Assembly: GCA_900095095.1 (NCBI GenBank)
Contig: FMBT01000127.1
Location: 1-63,170 of the forward strand
Length of the DNA stretch: 63,170 nt
Origin: Fragilariopsis cylindrus CCMP1102
Taxonomy: Eukaryota > Bacillariophyta > Bacillariophyceae > Bacillariales > Bacillariaceae
Direction: 5' to 3'
Shown: piece by piece, positions 10,201-21,351 of the stretch
Numbering within the stretch: the stretch's first letter is position 1
Layout of the letters: each line of letters begins with the position of its first letter
The notes under the pieces: generated by a model
Seen by the model: the letters and a program-made list of their open reading frames with translations, nothing else
Databases searched by the model: none
What the model was told of the DNA's origin: nothing
Translations under genes and position numbers: made by a program

Positions 10201-13200
10201 TACATGTCCTCTTGGGGCTTTGACGGGATTTTTGGTCTAGAGCGGGAGCTCGAAGCACTTGGTTCAGAGGTATCGAAGACAGTAGAGACCGATGCCGCTT
10301 CCTGTTTAGGTGCTGATTCTGCTCCAAAAGGAGCAGCTGATTGTTTTTTATCTTTGGCAGTGTCGCTCCTGTTCCAAACGGAGATGCTGTCTGCTTAGGA
10401 GAAGAACCAAAACCACCTCCAAACGGAGAATCTGTCTTCTTTCCTGGAGCTGTAAACTTTGGAAATGCCGCTCCCTTTTTAGGTGCAGCTCCTGCTATAA
10501 ATGGAGAAGCCCCTTGCTTTCCTATCTTTGGCAGTGCCAGTCCCTGTTTAGGGGGAGCCCCAAATCCAGATCCAGACTTAAATGTTCCAGCTGCGCCTGT
10601 CTTTTGAGAAGCCCCAAACCCAGCACCTGCTCCAAATGGAGAAGCTACTTGATTAGCACCAACCTTTGGAGGAGCCCCAAATCCTGCACCAAAAGGAGAA
10701 GCAGCCTGCTTGGAGTCTGTAGTTGCTACTTTTCCTTCCTGCTCGTTAGATGTTTCAGGTGGAGTATCATATGAATTGCTTGTACTCATCGTTGAAGGTG
10801 GTTTGGGTGAACTCTCAAACGGCGAAAAAGATTGCTTGGGTTTGATTGAAGATTCGGTCTTCGTAGATGACGGACTGGTAGGAGTATTAGCACCAAAAGA
10901 ACCACTTGGTAACGTTTGAGACGATGTCTTGGGACTTGTCCCAAATGGTGGAAAGGCTTTCTTAGGTGCTGCGTTTGTCTTCACAGAACCTCCAAAGCCT
11001 CCAAATTGAGAATTTGCCTGCTTTCCTGGAGCTGTAAACTTCGGAAATTCCGCTCCCTGTTTAGGTGCAGCTCCTGCTCCTGCTCCAAAAGGGGAAGCTA
11101 CTTGATTAGTACCCACCTTTGGAGGAGTCCCAAGACCACCTCCAAATGGAGATGCTGCCTGCTTTCCCAGAGCTGAAGATGATGCTTGATCTCGAATTCC
11201 TGGGGATCCTGAGCCTGTCTTTGGAGAACCACCAAAACCACCTCCAAATGGAGATGCTGCCTGCTTTTCTGGAGCTGTATTTGTTGGGGGTTCCGCGCCT
11301 GTCTTTGGAGGACCACCAACACCACCTCCTCCAAATGGAGACGCTACCTGCTTTCCTGGAGCTGAAGATGCTGCTTGATCTCGAACTCCTGAGGGTCCTG
11401 CGCCTGTCTTTGGAGGACCACCAAAGCTACCTCCAAATGGAGAATTTGCCTGCTTTCCTGGAGCTGTAAACTTTGGAAATTCCGCTCCCTGTTTAGGTGC
11501 AGCTCCTGCTCCAAAAGGGGAAGCTACTTGATTAGTACCCACCTTTGGAGGAGTCCCAAGACCACCTCCAAATGGAGATGCTGCCTGCTTTCCTGAAGCT
11601 GAAGATGCTGCTTGATTTCGAATTCCTGGTGCTTTATTCTTTGGGGGTCCTGTCTTTGGAAGACCACCAAAGCCACCCCCAGATGGAGCTCCTGCTCTAA
11701 AGGGGGAAGCTGCTTGCTTTCCTGTCTTTGACATTGCCAATCCTTGTCTGGGGGGAGCCTCAAATCCAGACCCAAACGATGAAGCTCCCTGTTTTCTTGC
11801 CTTAGGTGGTTCTGCGCCTGTCTTTTGGGAAGGTCCAAACCCAGCTCCTGCTCCAAATGGAGAAGCTACTTGATTAGTATTCTTTGGAGGAGCACCAAAT
11901 CCTGCATCAAAAGGAGAAACCGCCCGCTTAGCGTCTGTGACTACAACTTTCCCTTCCTGCTCGTCAGTTGTTTTAGGTGCAGCATCATATGCATTATTCG
12001 ATCCCATTGAAGAAGATGACGCTGTGACACGTTCAAATGGAGAGGAAGACTGCTTGAATTGAGATAATGGACTCGTAGGAGCACCAAAAGTGTTACTTGA
12101 TGAAGATGTCTTTGGGGTGGCCCCAAAGGGTGAGAAAGACTGCTTTGGTCTGTCATTTTTTCCCTGTTGATCCGCCTTCATCTTTTCAGAAGAAACCCCA
12201 ATTGATGGAAAATTTTGTCTAGTTACACCGTTCGCATCCGATCGATTCATGGAACTTGGTGTTTTTGTTATCGTTTTTCCTTGATCTTTCATACGTTGCT
12301 CTTCATAAACGCCTTCCTTAAAGTCTTTACTTGCGGTGGGCGTGATCGGAACACCAAAAGAGCCAAAGTCGTCTCCACTTTCGCCATTAAGTTGAGAGGA
12401 ATCCACATCGGCACCATAATCCTCAATGTTGGATTCATTCATGATATCCGCCTGTGTCTGTGCTTCAGTCTCTGGTTCAACTTGTCCACTCATCGATTGT
12501 GAGTAAGGGGTCGTCAGAGATTGACCTGTTGTAAAGTCGTCACCAACTATGCTTGATTTGAACATATCACCACGGGGATCAGGTGTATCATATGCATTGT
12601 CTCCTTCGATTTGATTCGAAAACATATCTTCTTCCGATGACGATGGATCTGACCAAGTCGAAGACGAAGCCGATGTCGCAAATGGAAATGGATTCGGGTT
12701 GACGCCATTTGCGTAAGTTTCAGTGGAGAAATCCGTCGCTGATGCTTCTGGTTGCTGCTGTTCGAAATCTGGTTGAAACGATGCAAACGACGCATCACTG
12801 TCTATATCTGAATACGCCGGGATATTCGAATATTCTTCTTGGAAATATTCTTCTGAATTTTGAAAATCGGTATCACCAGTTTCAAAGTCTTGTTCCTGAT
12901 TTGGACTCCATTGCGATCTTAAAACGGCGGCGGTAACACCGGCGATTGCTACCACAGAGGCAGCGGTGACTAGTTGGGTCTTCTCTTCATCGCTGTAATC
13001 GGCGTAGTCCTTCTTTAATAAGTCTGAAATCTGAGGATTTGCTATATTTATATTCGAGGACAATTCTGTCCAAATCTGACTTATGGAATCGACGTACGCC
13101 TGGCTTTGATCCAACGACAACGCATCGGAGACTGTATTCATCGCGTCCGTTGTATATTTGTATAACAAGGCGACACCATCTTCACCAAATACGGAAATCG

Positions 13201-14965
13201 CCGAAGATGCCGATTCCAAATAGCTTTTATCCGAATCACTCGCCCCATCACCCAATTTCATTGCGTCAGCTTCCAGAACTTTTTTACCTGCCCAAGCTAG
13301 ATCTGATATGACCTTTTCAAATTCTTTTGTTGTGTCTTCCCGAATAAGATTCAGATCGTTCGCGATCTTTTTAGTTTCTTCAAAGATCTCCCTTTGCTTA
13401 GACTGAAGTAGTTGCTGCTGCTGTTCCTTTGACTGCAACGTATCTATTACCACTTCATTTTCTCCTACAGGTGATGATTTCTTTTCATTGTTCTCACCAA
13501 GTTCGGATTTTTGCTCAATCTGAGCATCTTCTGTTTGTTGCTCTAAAGACTCCTTGATCTCTCCCATCACTTTGGTCACACTCTCTTGTATCGTTGCCAT
13601 TGAAGTGGTGGGTTCACTTTCTTGTGAATTAGGTATCCCATTAATTGATTCTTTTACTTCATCTCGAACAATTGATGATGATTCCGTTTTCAGTAAAGAA
13701 TCATCCTCGTTATTGACAACTTCGTTCAATGCTGATGACTTTTCTTCCTCGACTTTTGTTGCAGCCTTACTATTATTGTCGTTATCATCAGCTATCTGTT
13801 CCTGCTGCTGCTGCTGCTGCTGCTGCTTTTGTTGTTCTTCTAAAGATTGTATTCGTTCCTCAAGATAAGGCAAGACGACTTTTGCCTGCTCAGCAAACAT
13901 TTTTGACTTGAGAGCATCATCAGTTTTCTCGTCCATACTTGTTGTCTCTCCCTTTTTTACACCATCTGTAGTCCTGACATTCATTGCCGATGGTGTTGTC
14001 GTTGTCGTTATGGTTGTATCATCTATTTTATCCAAGAAGGTGTTCACGATATTATCTATATTAACCCCATCCCCAACAATGGACGACGCTCCTATGACCA
14101 TAGCCGCGATAATTCCCGTGTTACGTATTATTTCTTGTGATTTTCGTTCTTCTTGGAGTTCGTCCTCTCGTTTTGCTAATAATCTTACGACCTCGATTTG
14201 TTCTTCTAAATATACGAGTTGTTGTTTATATGGAAAATCAGTCGTGGACAGGCTAGATTGTTTTTTTCCATAGGGATCTTTCCCTCTAGATAACAGTCCA
14301 GCATCACCTATTCGCATATTGGGTGGCAACAAGGAGTATGTCGTACCGGAAATGGTGGTAATCGATTTTGTATGTTTCGAAGAATGTCTTCTTGGAATGA
14401 ATTTTCTTGTGTTCTTCTCTATAGATAGTAATTTAATGGCAACATCTATATTCTCGTCCTCGAGAGGTGCTGTTGTGATGATCTGCCCATCAGGTACCGC
14501 AGGATGTCCCGTAACGGTTCCGATCAAGGTGTAAGTTTGTTCGTCTAATGACCAATCTTGTAATACTGGTGCATTTGATTTACCGTCGTTGGAACGACCG
14601 TTGATGAGATTATTCATAATACCGGGTGGTTTGGGAAATTTAAAAGCAAGAGCGGTTACGACTTCTACCTGTAGAAAAATCGAATTCGATAACAATAATA
14701 CGGCCGAGTACGTAAATATCGCGAGCAGATAATAAAACGCCATTATTGCCGAGCGACGACGACAACGACGACGGACGAATTTGTTCCTTCTTCCAGGGCA
14801 TAATTTCAAATCATTATCATTATCATTATCGAAATCTTTCTGCTGCGAATATTTTTGATAATAACGATGATTCTGTGGGTAAGGCGCATTCGTCGTCGCA
14901 ATCGCCGCCGTTGTCATCGTCGTACATATATTTCCGTCGTCGTTTCTTTTCCTGCTTCTCTTCAT
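7251..14965 (-). CDS. Gene A: giant GHP-module / SPFG-repeat / coiled-coil / GOLD-domain protein (two exons, annotated across six apparent one-base deletions)
   Basis: Exons 14965-7814 and 7676-7251 flank a 137-bp intron. With six missing bases restored the protein is about 2,527 residues. A basic tail precedes a signal anchor (76-98; an alternative start is Met75) and a TALAFKFP transit-like motif. The GHP module (134-214) contains GTVTGHPAVPDG and ends ISGTTYSLLP. A PYKQQLVYLEEQ helix follows, then a small span, the motif VVLPYLEERI, acidic coiled coil, and a predicted short helix pair. From about 12140 to 10330 come many SPFG units, then 50-residue NEDKMQ repeats (9480-8880) and charged coiled coil. 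The GOLD domain (about 8150-7540) shows IPVRVSTPGTFVEFSI, DFGI and FKFENKHSTLL. A coiled coil ends the chain. Breaks lie near 10347, 9505, 8893, 8461 and twice near 8240-8290. The first 4.6 kb is uninterrupted. Gene B is its tandem paralogue. Function unknown; scaffolding or tethering is inferred. Confidence 0.6.
8880..9500. repeat. About 160-bp in-frame tandem repeats of gene A
   Basis: Four or more units, each with the peptide SADTPSNEDKMQDRVRQ and SKKEDVLIGTK. Two of the six frame breaks in gene A fall exactly at unit positions where one T is missing compared with neighbouring units (about 9503-9507 and 8891-8895). Confidence 0.9.
10330..12160. repeat. SPFG repeat region of gene A with long direct duplications
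   Basis: Encodes about 25 units of the form KQ-A/S-ASPFG-G-GFG-PPK. DNA at about 11030-11170 and 11455-11590 is nearly identical over roughly 130 bp, differing mainly by one six-base unit. A larger block, with KQSFSPF, SNxYDxxP and DEQEGKV/NEQEGKV, occurs at about 11930-12160 and again at 10720-10940. Confidence 0.85.
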
Positions 14966-15433
14966 GACTATTGTTACTAGATACTATTTTCGAGGTATGC
15001 AAAGATGCATCATTACAAATCAAATCACAATTATTTGATGCTTTCACATACATTAAACCAAATCATGTACTTGGGTACTTTTCGTTTCAGTTCACAATTC
15101 TCCGTTCGAAGTCGACATCAATTGACTTTCTACAACAGTCGTTCTGGATGCGACTTTTTTCGAGCGTGGTGACACAGAGATATTCTGTCACGTAGTTCAC
15201 TTTTTTACTCATTTGAGTATGCGTAGTCCGTGATCAAATCCAGTCCCGTATAACCACTATCTAGCATCGTACAATACTAACAATATATATATCCTATAAT
15301 GAGAGACAAGCAGTACTGTACCATCAGTTTAGCTACCAAGGAAAAGAACCGTTTACCTCAGTATTTAATTGATCGTTTATAGTCTTATAATATTTAAATT
15401 GTTTATTCTTTTTTTGTCATTATTATGTATTTA
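14966..15433. other. Promoter region of gene A and 3' flank of gene B
   Basis: A/T-rich, without a supported gene. A short inverted element, cagagatattctgtc, lies at about 15175-15189. No TGACGTCA is present here, unlike the promoters of genes B/C and D. Confidence 0.5.
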
Positions 15434-18400
15434 TTAGTCGAGTTCGTTCAGATACTTATTGTTGTTATTATTTTTTGGTCGCTGCTGTTCTGTAACTCCC
15501 AACATTTCTCTAAATCGTTCTTCATCAGCTCTGAGTGATTCAATTTTGCCAATTTTTTCATTCATTTTGTTTTGCAATTCGGTCGTCTCTCCTTCTAACT
15601 CTATCACTTTAGCACTTGTTGTTACAATAATTTGACGTTGAGATAGCAACTTCGATTCGAGCAAATTGAGCGTAGCTTCCGCACGCCGTCTCCGACCAAG
15701 TCGTATAGTCTCCACAGAAGGAGGAGTCACTTTTATTTTATAACTCAGACGAACTTTCTCCAGCAAACTTGAATAGTTGTTTTCAAACTTGAATTGCATT
15801 GTACAGGGAGCACTACCTGCTGGGATCAATATCTTTTCGGTGTTGCTTCGCTTCAGGAAGGGTGTTATTTCCTATAGTGAGTGTAGTAAGAAATTGTTAA
15901 CAGTGAGCAGTGAGCAGTGAGCAGTGAGCAATGAGCAATGAGCAATGAGAAGTGATATGGTATTACTTTTGTTCCAATTTAAAAGAAGAAGATCAAAGAT
16001 GGAAGTTTTTATCATCATATTACGTACCTTTACTTTTGCCACCTGTCCATTATCTAGAAACGCCGTTATACCAAACCCGAAATCATATGACTTCTTTTCA
16101 ACAGTGAACTCAACGATAGTTCCTGGGGTGGAAACGCGAATGGGTACTGATAAGGTCTTTCCAGCATCGACTCCAACATCTCTTCCAGTGAAATATCCTT
16201 CTTTGACATCGTACGATGTCAAAGAAAGACCAGCTATATCATTCATTAACAGTGACGTATTTTCCATTACTTTGTCAGATGGCTGATATGATAAGTCGCT
16301 CTTTGTAAGCATGTCTGCTTGTTTTTCAGCCTCTGTGTCAAATTATTTTGCTCGGGAGATATTACTACTTCTTCATTTTGTTGTGATTGTTCTTCCTCGA
16401 CACGGCTAATATCTTCAAGACGTTGGAGCTCCTCCAAACGAGTAGATGCTTCCTCATTTTGTTGTAATTGTACTTCCTCGACACGGCTAATATCTTCAAG
16501 ACGTTGGAGCTCCTCCAAGCGAGCAGATACTTCCAACTGCTCTTTTTCTATCGAATCGAATTTCTCTTTGGTCCTTGCTGATGATTCGGTGTCATCATCG
16601 TCCGTTTCTTGAATACCGAATTCTGCTTCCAACTGTCCTAGCTCCGTCATGCGAGAAGATTCTGTGCTGCTGATCGCTTCAGCCTCCTCAGCTTCCAGTC
16701 GCAATTTTTCTTCCTTATCTGCAATTGCCTCGGCCTCTTCCCGGATTAGGTTTATTTCTTCTTCAGCTATTCTTTCTTTCTCTGCTGTTACAATGTCATC
16801 AAGCCGTTTCTCTTCAGCTAATCTTTCTCTCTCTGCTATTGCAATAGTCTCGAGCCGTTCCTCTTCAGCTAGCCTTTCTTCCTCTGCAGTGGCTTTGGCA
16901 ACAGCCCCAAGCCGTTCTCCTTCAGCTATTGCTTCTTTTTCTGCAGTGGCTTTGGCAACAGCCTCAAGCCGTTCTTCTTCAGCCAGCCTTTCTATCTCTG
17001 CTTGTGCAACAGCCTCAAGTCGTTCCTCTTCAGCTATTCTTTCTTTCTCTGCTACTGCAATAGCCTCAAGCCGTTCCTCTTCAGTTATTCTTTCTCTCTC
17101 TGCGATTACAACAGCCTCAAGCCGTTCCTCTTCAGCTATTCTTTCTTTCTCTGCGATTTCAACAGCCTCAAGCCGTTTCTGTTCCTCATCAGCTTGAGCT
17201 TTTGCAACAGCCTCAAGTTCCTCCTCACGCTCACGTTTCAATTTAGCTAGTTCATTCCGTTCCTTTTCTTTTCGCGCAGACTCTAATCTACGTTCATATT
17301 TCAGTCGATTACCTATCATTTGTTGTCTGACTCTTTCCAGTGCCTTCTCGGCTGCAGCCTCGGCCTCTAAGTGCTCCCGGTTTTCCTCAAGTCTTACTCG
17401 CTCCGCTGCAGCTTGCTTCTTTTCTTTAGCCCTACGCTCTTCCTCGCGTTCACGTTCCAATTTAATTACTAATTCGCTTTGAATGGCTTTTTGTTCCTCT
17501 ACTCGTATTGCTTCCAATTTTCGTTCATGTTTCAATCGAGTACCTAGCAGTTGTTGTCTGACTCTTTCCAGTAACTTCTCGGCTGCAGCCTCGGCCTCTA
17601 ATAACTGCTTCCGTTCTTCCTCAAGTCTTACTCGCTCGGCTTTAGCAACAGCCTCTAGACGTTTCCTTTCCTCGTCAACAGCTCTAGCTTTTGACTCGAT
17701 TCTTTTACTTTCTTCGTCAGCCTTAGCTTTTGCAACAGCTTCAAGTCGTTTCCTTTCCTCGTTAGCCTTAGCTTTTGCAACAGCCTCAAGACGTTCTTCT
17801 ACAGCTAGTCTTTTTTTCTCTGCTTTTGCAGTAGCCTCAAGCCGTTTCTTTTCCTCATCGGCTTTAGCTTTTGCAACAGCCTCTAGACGTTTTCTTTCCT
17901 CTTTAGCCTTAGCTTTTGCAACAGCCTCAATACGCTTCTGTTCTTCTTCAGCTAGTTTTTCTTTCTCTGCTTTTGCAATAGCCTCAAGCCGTTTCTTCTC
18001 GTCGTTAGCAGCTTTAGCTTTTGCAACAGCCTCAAGACGACTTTTCTCCTCGTTAGCAGCTTTAGCTTTTGCAACAGCCTCGATACGATTTTTCTCCTCG
18101 TTAGCAGCTTTAGCTTTTGCAACAGCCTCAAGACGTTTTTTCTCCTCAGTCTTAGCTTTGGCGTCTAACTCGAGACGTTTCCTTTCCTCGTCAGCTTTGG
18201 CCTCTAACTCGATTCTTTTCCTTTCTTCGTCAGCCTTAACATCCTCTAGACGTTTTCGTTCTTCTTCAGCTATTCTTTCTTTCTCTGCCTTTGCAACAGC
18301 CTCAAGTTGTTTCCTTTCCTCGTCAGCTTTGGCTTTTTCCAAAGCATCGGCTTTTGCTTCTGACTCGATTCGTATCCGTTCCGCTTCAGCAGCTTTTGCT

Positions 18401-20773
18401 TTTGCTTCTAAATCAAGTCGGTTACGTTCCTCGTCAGCTTTTGCTTCTGAATCGAGACGTTTCCTTTCCTCGTCAGCTTTGGCTTGTGCCTCTATTCTTA
18501 TCCGTTCCTCGTAAGCAGCTTTAACTTCTGCAACAGCATCAAGCCGTTTCCGTTCTTCCTCAGCTTTTGCTTCTGAATCAAGACGTTTCCTTTCTTCGTC
18601 AGCTTTGGCTTGTGCCTCGATTCGTATCCGTTCCTCGTCAGCAGCTTTAGCTTCTACAGCCTCAAGTCGTTTCTGTTCTTCCCCAGCTTTTGCTTCTGAA
18701 TCAAGACGTTTCCTTTCTTCGTCAGTTTTGGCTTTGGCTTGTGCCTCGATTCGTATCCGTTCCTCGTCAGCAGCTTCAGCTTCTACAGCAGCCTCAAGCC
18801 GTTTTCGTTCTTCCTTAGCTTTAGCTTTTGCAACAGCAAGATCCTCAGTAGGATTTGAAACTTGGTCTGAAACTTGGTTTTGATCACCATCTCGAAATCT
18901 TCGTCGTATTTCGAACGACGTAACTAAAGCCGCACCTCCAGCTACTCCTGCTGTTGCTACTGTTTGGATTCCATTTTGAATCTTTTCCAAAATAGACGAT
19001 TTTTCATCCGTTTTCCGATCTTGTTTTATTTCTTTTGCGGTGGGGGTATTGACATTTTTGACCGATCGTCCTGTTTTCCGTTGTCCTAGTTCCTTCTGCT
19101 GCTGCTGTGAGCTGTTCTTGTTGTCTTAAGTCAATTTTGGCTTTCTCATTAGCCCTCTCTAGCTGCTGCTGCTCTTGTTGTTGTTGTAAACGTTGCTGTT
19201 CTTCTAGTTTGGTTTTTTCAGTAACTCGTCTTGCCGTTTCTTCTTCTTGTCGTAGTTCCTTCTGCTGCTGCTGCTGCTGCAGCTGTTCTTGTTGTCTTAA
19301 GTCAACTTTGGCTTTCTCGTTAGCCCTCGCTTGCTGCTGTTGCTGCTGCTGTTGCTGCTGCTGTTGTTGTAAGCGTTGCTGTTCTTCTTCTACGAGTCGC
19401 ATCTGTTGTCGTTCCAATTCCTTTTGCCTCTTCTGGAGTTCAATTTTTTCTTGCTGCTGCTGCTGTTCTTTTTGTCGTAAGTTAACTTTGGCTTTCTCCT
19501 TGGCCTCCACTTGTTGTTGTTGAAGCCGTTGCTGTTCTTCTCGTCCGAGTCTTGCTTTTTCAACAGCTCGTCTTGCCGTTTCTTCATCTTCAAGTCGCGT
19601 TTGTCGTTCCAATTCCTTTTGCTTCATCTGATGATCGAGCTTCTCTTGTTTTAATTTCTCTACCTCGGCAGCTTTACCCTTTTCCTCCTCTTCTTTTATC
19701 TGTAATTGCTGTTGTCGTTCGATATTTGTCTTCTCAGATATCGCAGCCGCTCTTGCCTTTTTTTCTTCTTCTATATTTTGTCTTTTTTGTTCTCGTTCAA
19801 TTCTGGCATTTTCAGCCTCCTCTTTCGCAGCCGCTATGCTAGCCTTTTTATCTTCCTGTTGTTTCTGGTCCTGCTCACGTACAAGTTTGGCTTTATTTGT
19901 GTTGACCGTTGTTGTCACCGTCGTTGCAGGCGAATCAAAATTAGCAGCATCAATAATACCACCTGGGTCGTTTGCTACGTTCAGCCCAATAACTCCCGCA
20001 ACTCCAACAGCAGCAGCAACACCCAAGGCATTAAAGCCACTTTTTGTTTCTGACGTCTCTAGTTCCGTCATTTGATCGACGATTTGACGTTGGTTTTTCG
20101 ATGATGTCGTCGATGGAGGTTTGGGACTCATTTTGATGCTGTTGCTGTTTTTATTCCTACCGAAAAGACTTCTCCTCTGAGGCTTTTCCAATTTGTAACG
20201 ACTACCAGTTTCAGTGGTAATTACCATACCTTGTTTTAAATTATTTTCTATAGGAGCGGATGCTGAAATGACATCCCCATCCGGGAGTACAGGATGACCG
20301 GTAACAGTACCAGTCAAACGACCGGTCGTTGAATCAATCTTCCAATCGTCGATGATGGGTATTCCACCTTTTCTTGGTAGGGTTTGTCTCTTGAGTTGTA
20401 AAGGTGGGCCTGGTGGTGGCACAACATTCTTCGCTTTTCTCCTTTTTTTCTTTGGTGTTTCCAATTTGTATTCACTTCCCGATAATGTTGTGACGATCAC
20501 CCCCTTCCCTCCTGCAGCGAAATCAGGATTCGATAATGGTGAAGTCGTAATTTCTTCAAAATCATCCAAGACAGGATGTCCCTTTACAATCCCAGTCAAT
20601 GTTCCATCTTTCAATAATTCCCATTGATCAATTTTTGGTATTTTCTTGTTATTATTCTTACTTGAAGAGAAAGACAAAGCGTCAACCGTCGTCGTCGTCG
20701 TCGTCGTGGCAATATACACCATGATAGTGACGGCAATGACGTCAAGCAGCATTTTCTTTTTCCCGATCATCAT
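15434..20773 (-). CDS. Gene B: double-GHP-module / coiled-coil / GOLD-domain protein (two exons, two apparent frame breaks)
   Basis: The ATG at 20773 gives a compact signal peptide (MMIGKKKMLLDVIAVTIMVY) followed by VDALSF. Two GHP modules follow: 47-107 (TGIVKGHPVLDD, then TTLSGSEYKL) and 139-198 (TGTVTGHPVLPDGD, then TTETGSRYKL). A Gly/Ala-rich hydrophobic span lies near 250, then about 1,150 residues of coiled coil: a Gln-rich part and a KADEERKRLEAVAKA-type repeat part. A second Gly/Ala span (VATAGVAGGAALV) separates them. The GOLD domain shows VPIRVSTPGTIVEFTV, YDFGFGI and MQFKFENNYSSLL. Exons are 20773-16028 and 15871-15434. The intron sits at the same codon position (after a VxVK sequence) as in gene A. 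Frame breaks at about 19107-19111 (one extra base in a CAG tract) and 16340-16343 (one base missing) cancel, giving 1,727 residues. Role unknown; a membrane tether is inferred. Confidence 0.65.
15898..15956. repeat. (GTGAGCA)n minisatellite in the GOLD-domain intron of gene B
   Basis: Seven or eight copies of a 7-bp unit that shifts from gtgagca to atgagca, inside the 156-bp intron (15872-16027). Confidence 0.9.
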
Positions 20774-21351
20774 CTCCGTTTTCCAATTGCCGTATGACGG
20801 TAGCAAGTAATGAACTTAGAATATAAAGCAAGAAGGGAATAAAATGATGGCACTTCCCGCCCTACCAATCATAATTTTTGCTAATGCTTTGATTTTTGTT
20901 TGCTTTGATGGATATCGTCTTAAAAATCTTTTTTGTCCTCATTTAATTTCAAGTGTAGTTATTAATGGGGCGGAAAATATCCACGTAGTATTAATGAGTA
21001 CATATCTATCATACCTACCTTGACATGATTGTATTCATAGGTAAAAAATTAAATTAGCGTTTTTTGTGACGTCACTGAACGGTATGCACGCAAGACATAA
21101 AAAAATAAAAAATACGGCGATTTGAATTTTCGTCCGTTTGTTAAATTCAAATGTTGTGTTATTGTTGCCACAGTTGACACGGTCTGCACATCACATACTG
21201 AATACTACCGGAATAAAAAGGAGAGAGTCGAATGAGGTCAAATTGAACATTACAATCTGAATAAAAAATAATATCGTAAATTGAATGGCTGAATGAAAGA
21301 ATTTGAATACGAACAAAAATACGAATCGAACGAACGAACACGACCAATATA
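20774..21351. promoter_or_regulatory. Shared promoter of head-to-head genes B and C
   Basis: A 578-bp spacer between the start codons of gene B (minus) and gene C (plus), both GHP-module genes. It contains one perfect CRE palindrome near the middle. Divergent spacing with related genes on both sides suggests joint regulation. Confidence 0.6.
21067..21074. promoter_or_regulatory. TGACGTCA cAMP-response-type (CRE) palindrome
   Basis: Perfect eight-base palindrome inside the ten-base palindrome GTGACGTCAC. It lies 293 bp from the start of gene B and 277 bp from that of gene C. TGACGT-type elements bind bZIP factors and confer CO2/cAMP response in diatom carbonic-anhydrase promoters; aureochromes also recognise TGACG cores. 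Confidence 0.5.

Noticed and set aside
7251-10205. The 3' half of gene A as a pseudogene
   Set aside because: Breaks are single missing bases in homopolymers or repeat units, reading continues in the coherent frame after each, and the same type of break affects conserved genes elsewhere in the window. Kept as a gene with breaks noted.
8880-12160. Regular repeats considered as a CRISPR array
   Set aside because: Units are in-frame protein repeats inside a eukaryotic coding sequence, vary by substitution, and lack unique spacers.
10330-12160. SPFG/GFG repeats as an FG-nucleoporin
   Set aside because: The protein starts with a signal anchor and transit-like motif and ends in a GOLD domain, and the repeat core is SPFG with flanking Lys rather than GLFG or FxFG.
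17483-18514. Long plus-strand open frame opposite gene B, and similar antisense frames at 22821-23552, 25713-26780 and 1198-1806
   Set aside because: They are reverse complements of repetitive coding sequence, composed of Ser/Ala/Phe or Leu repeats, without start context or conserved motifs. The opposite strand has coherent domains.
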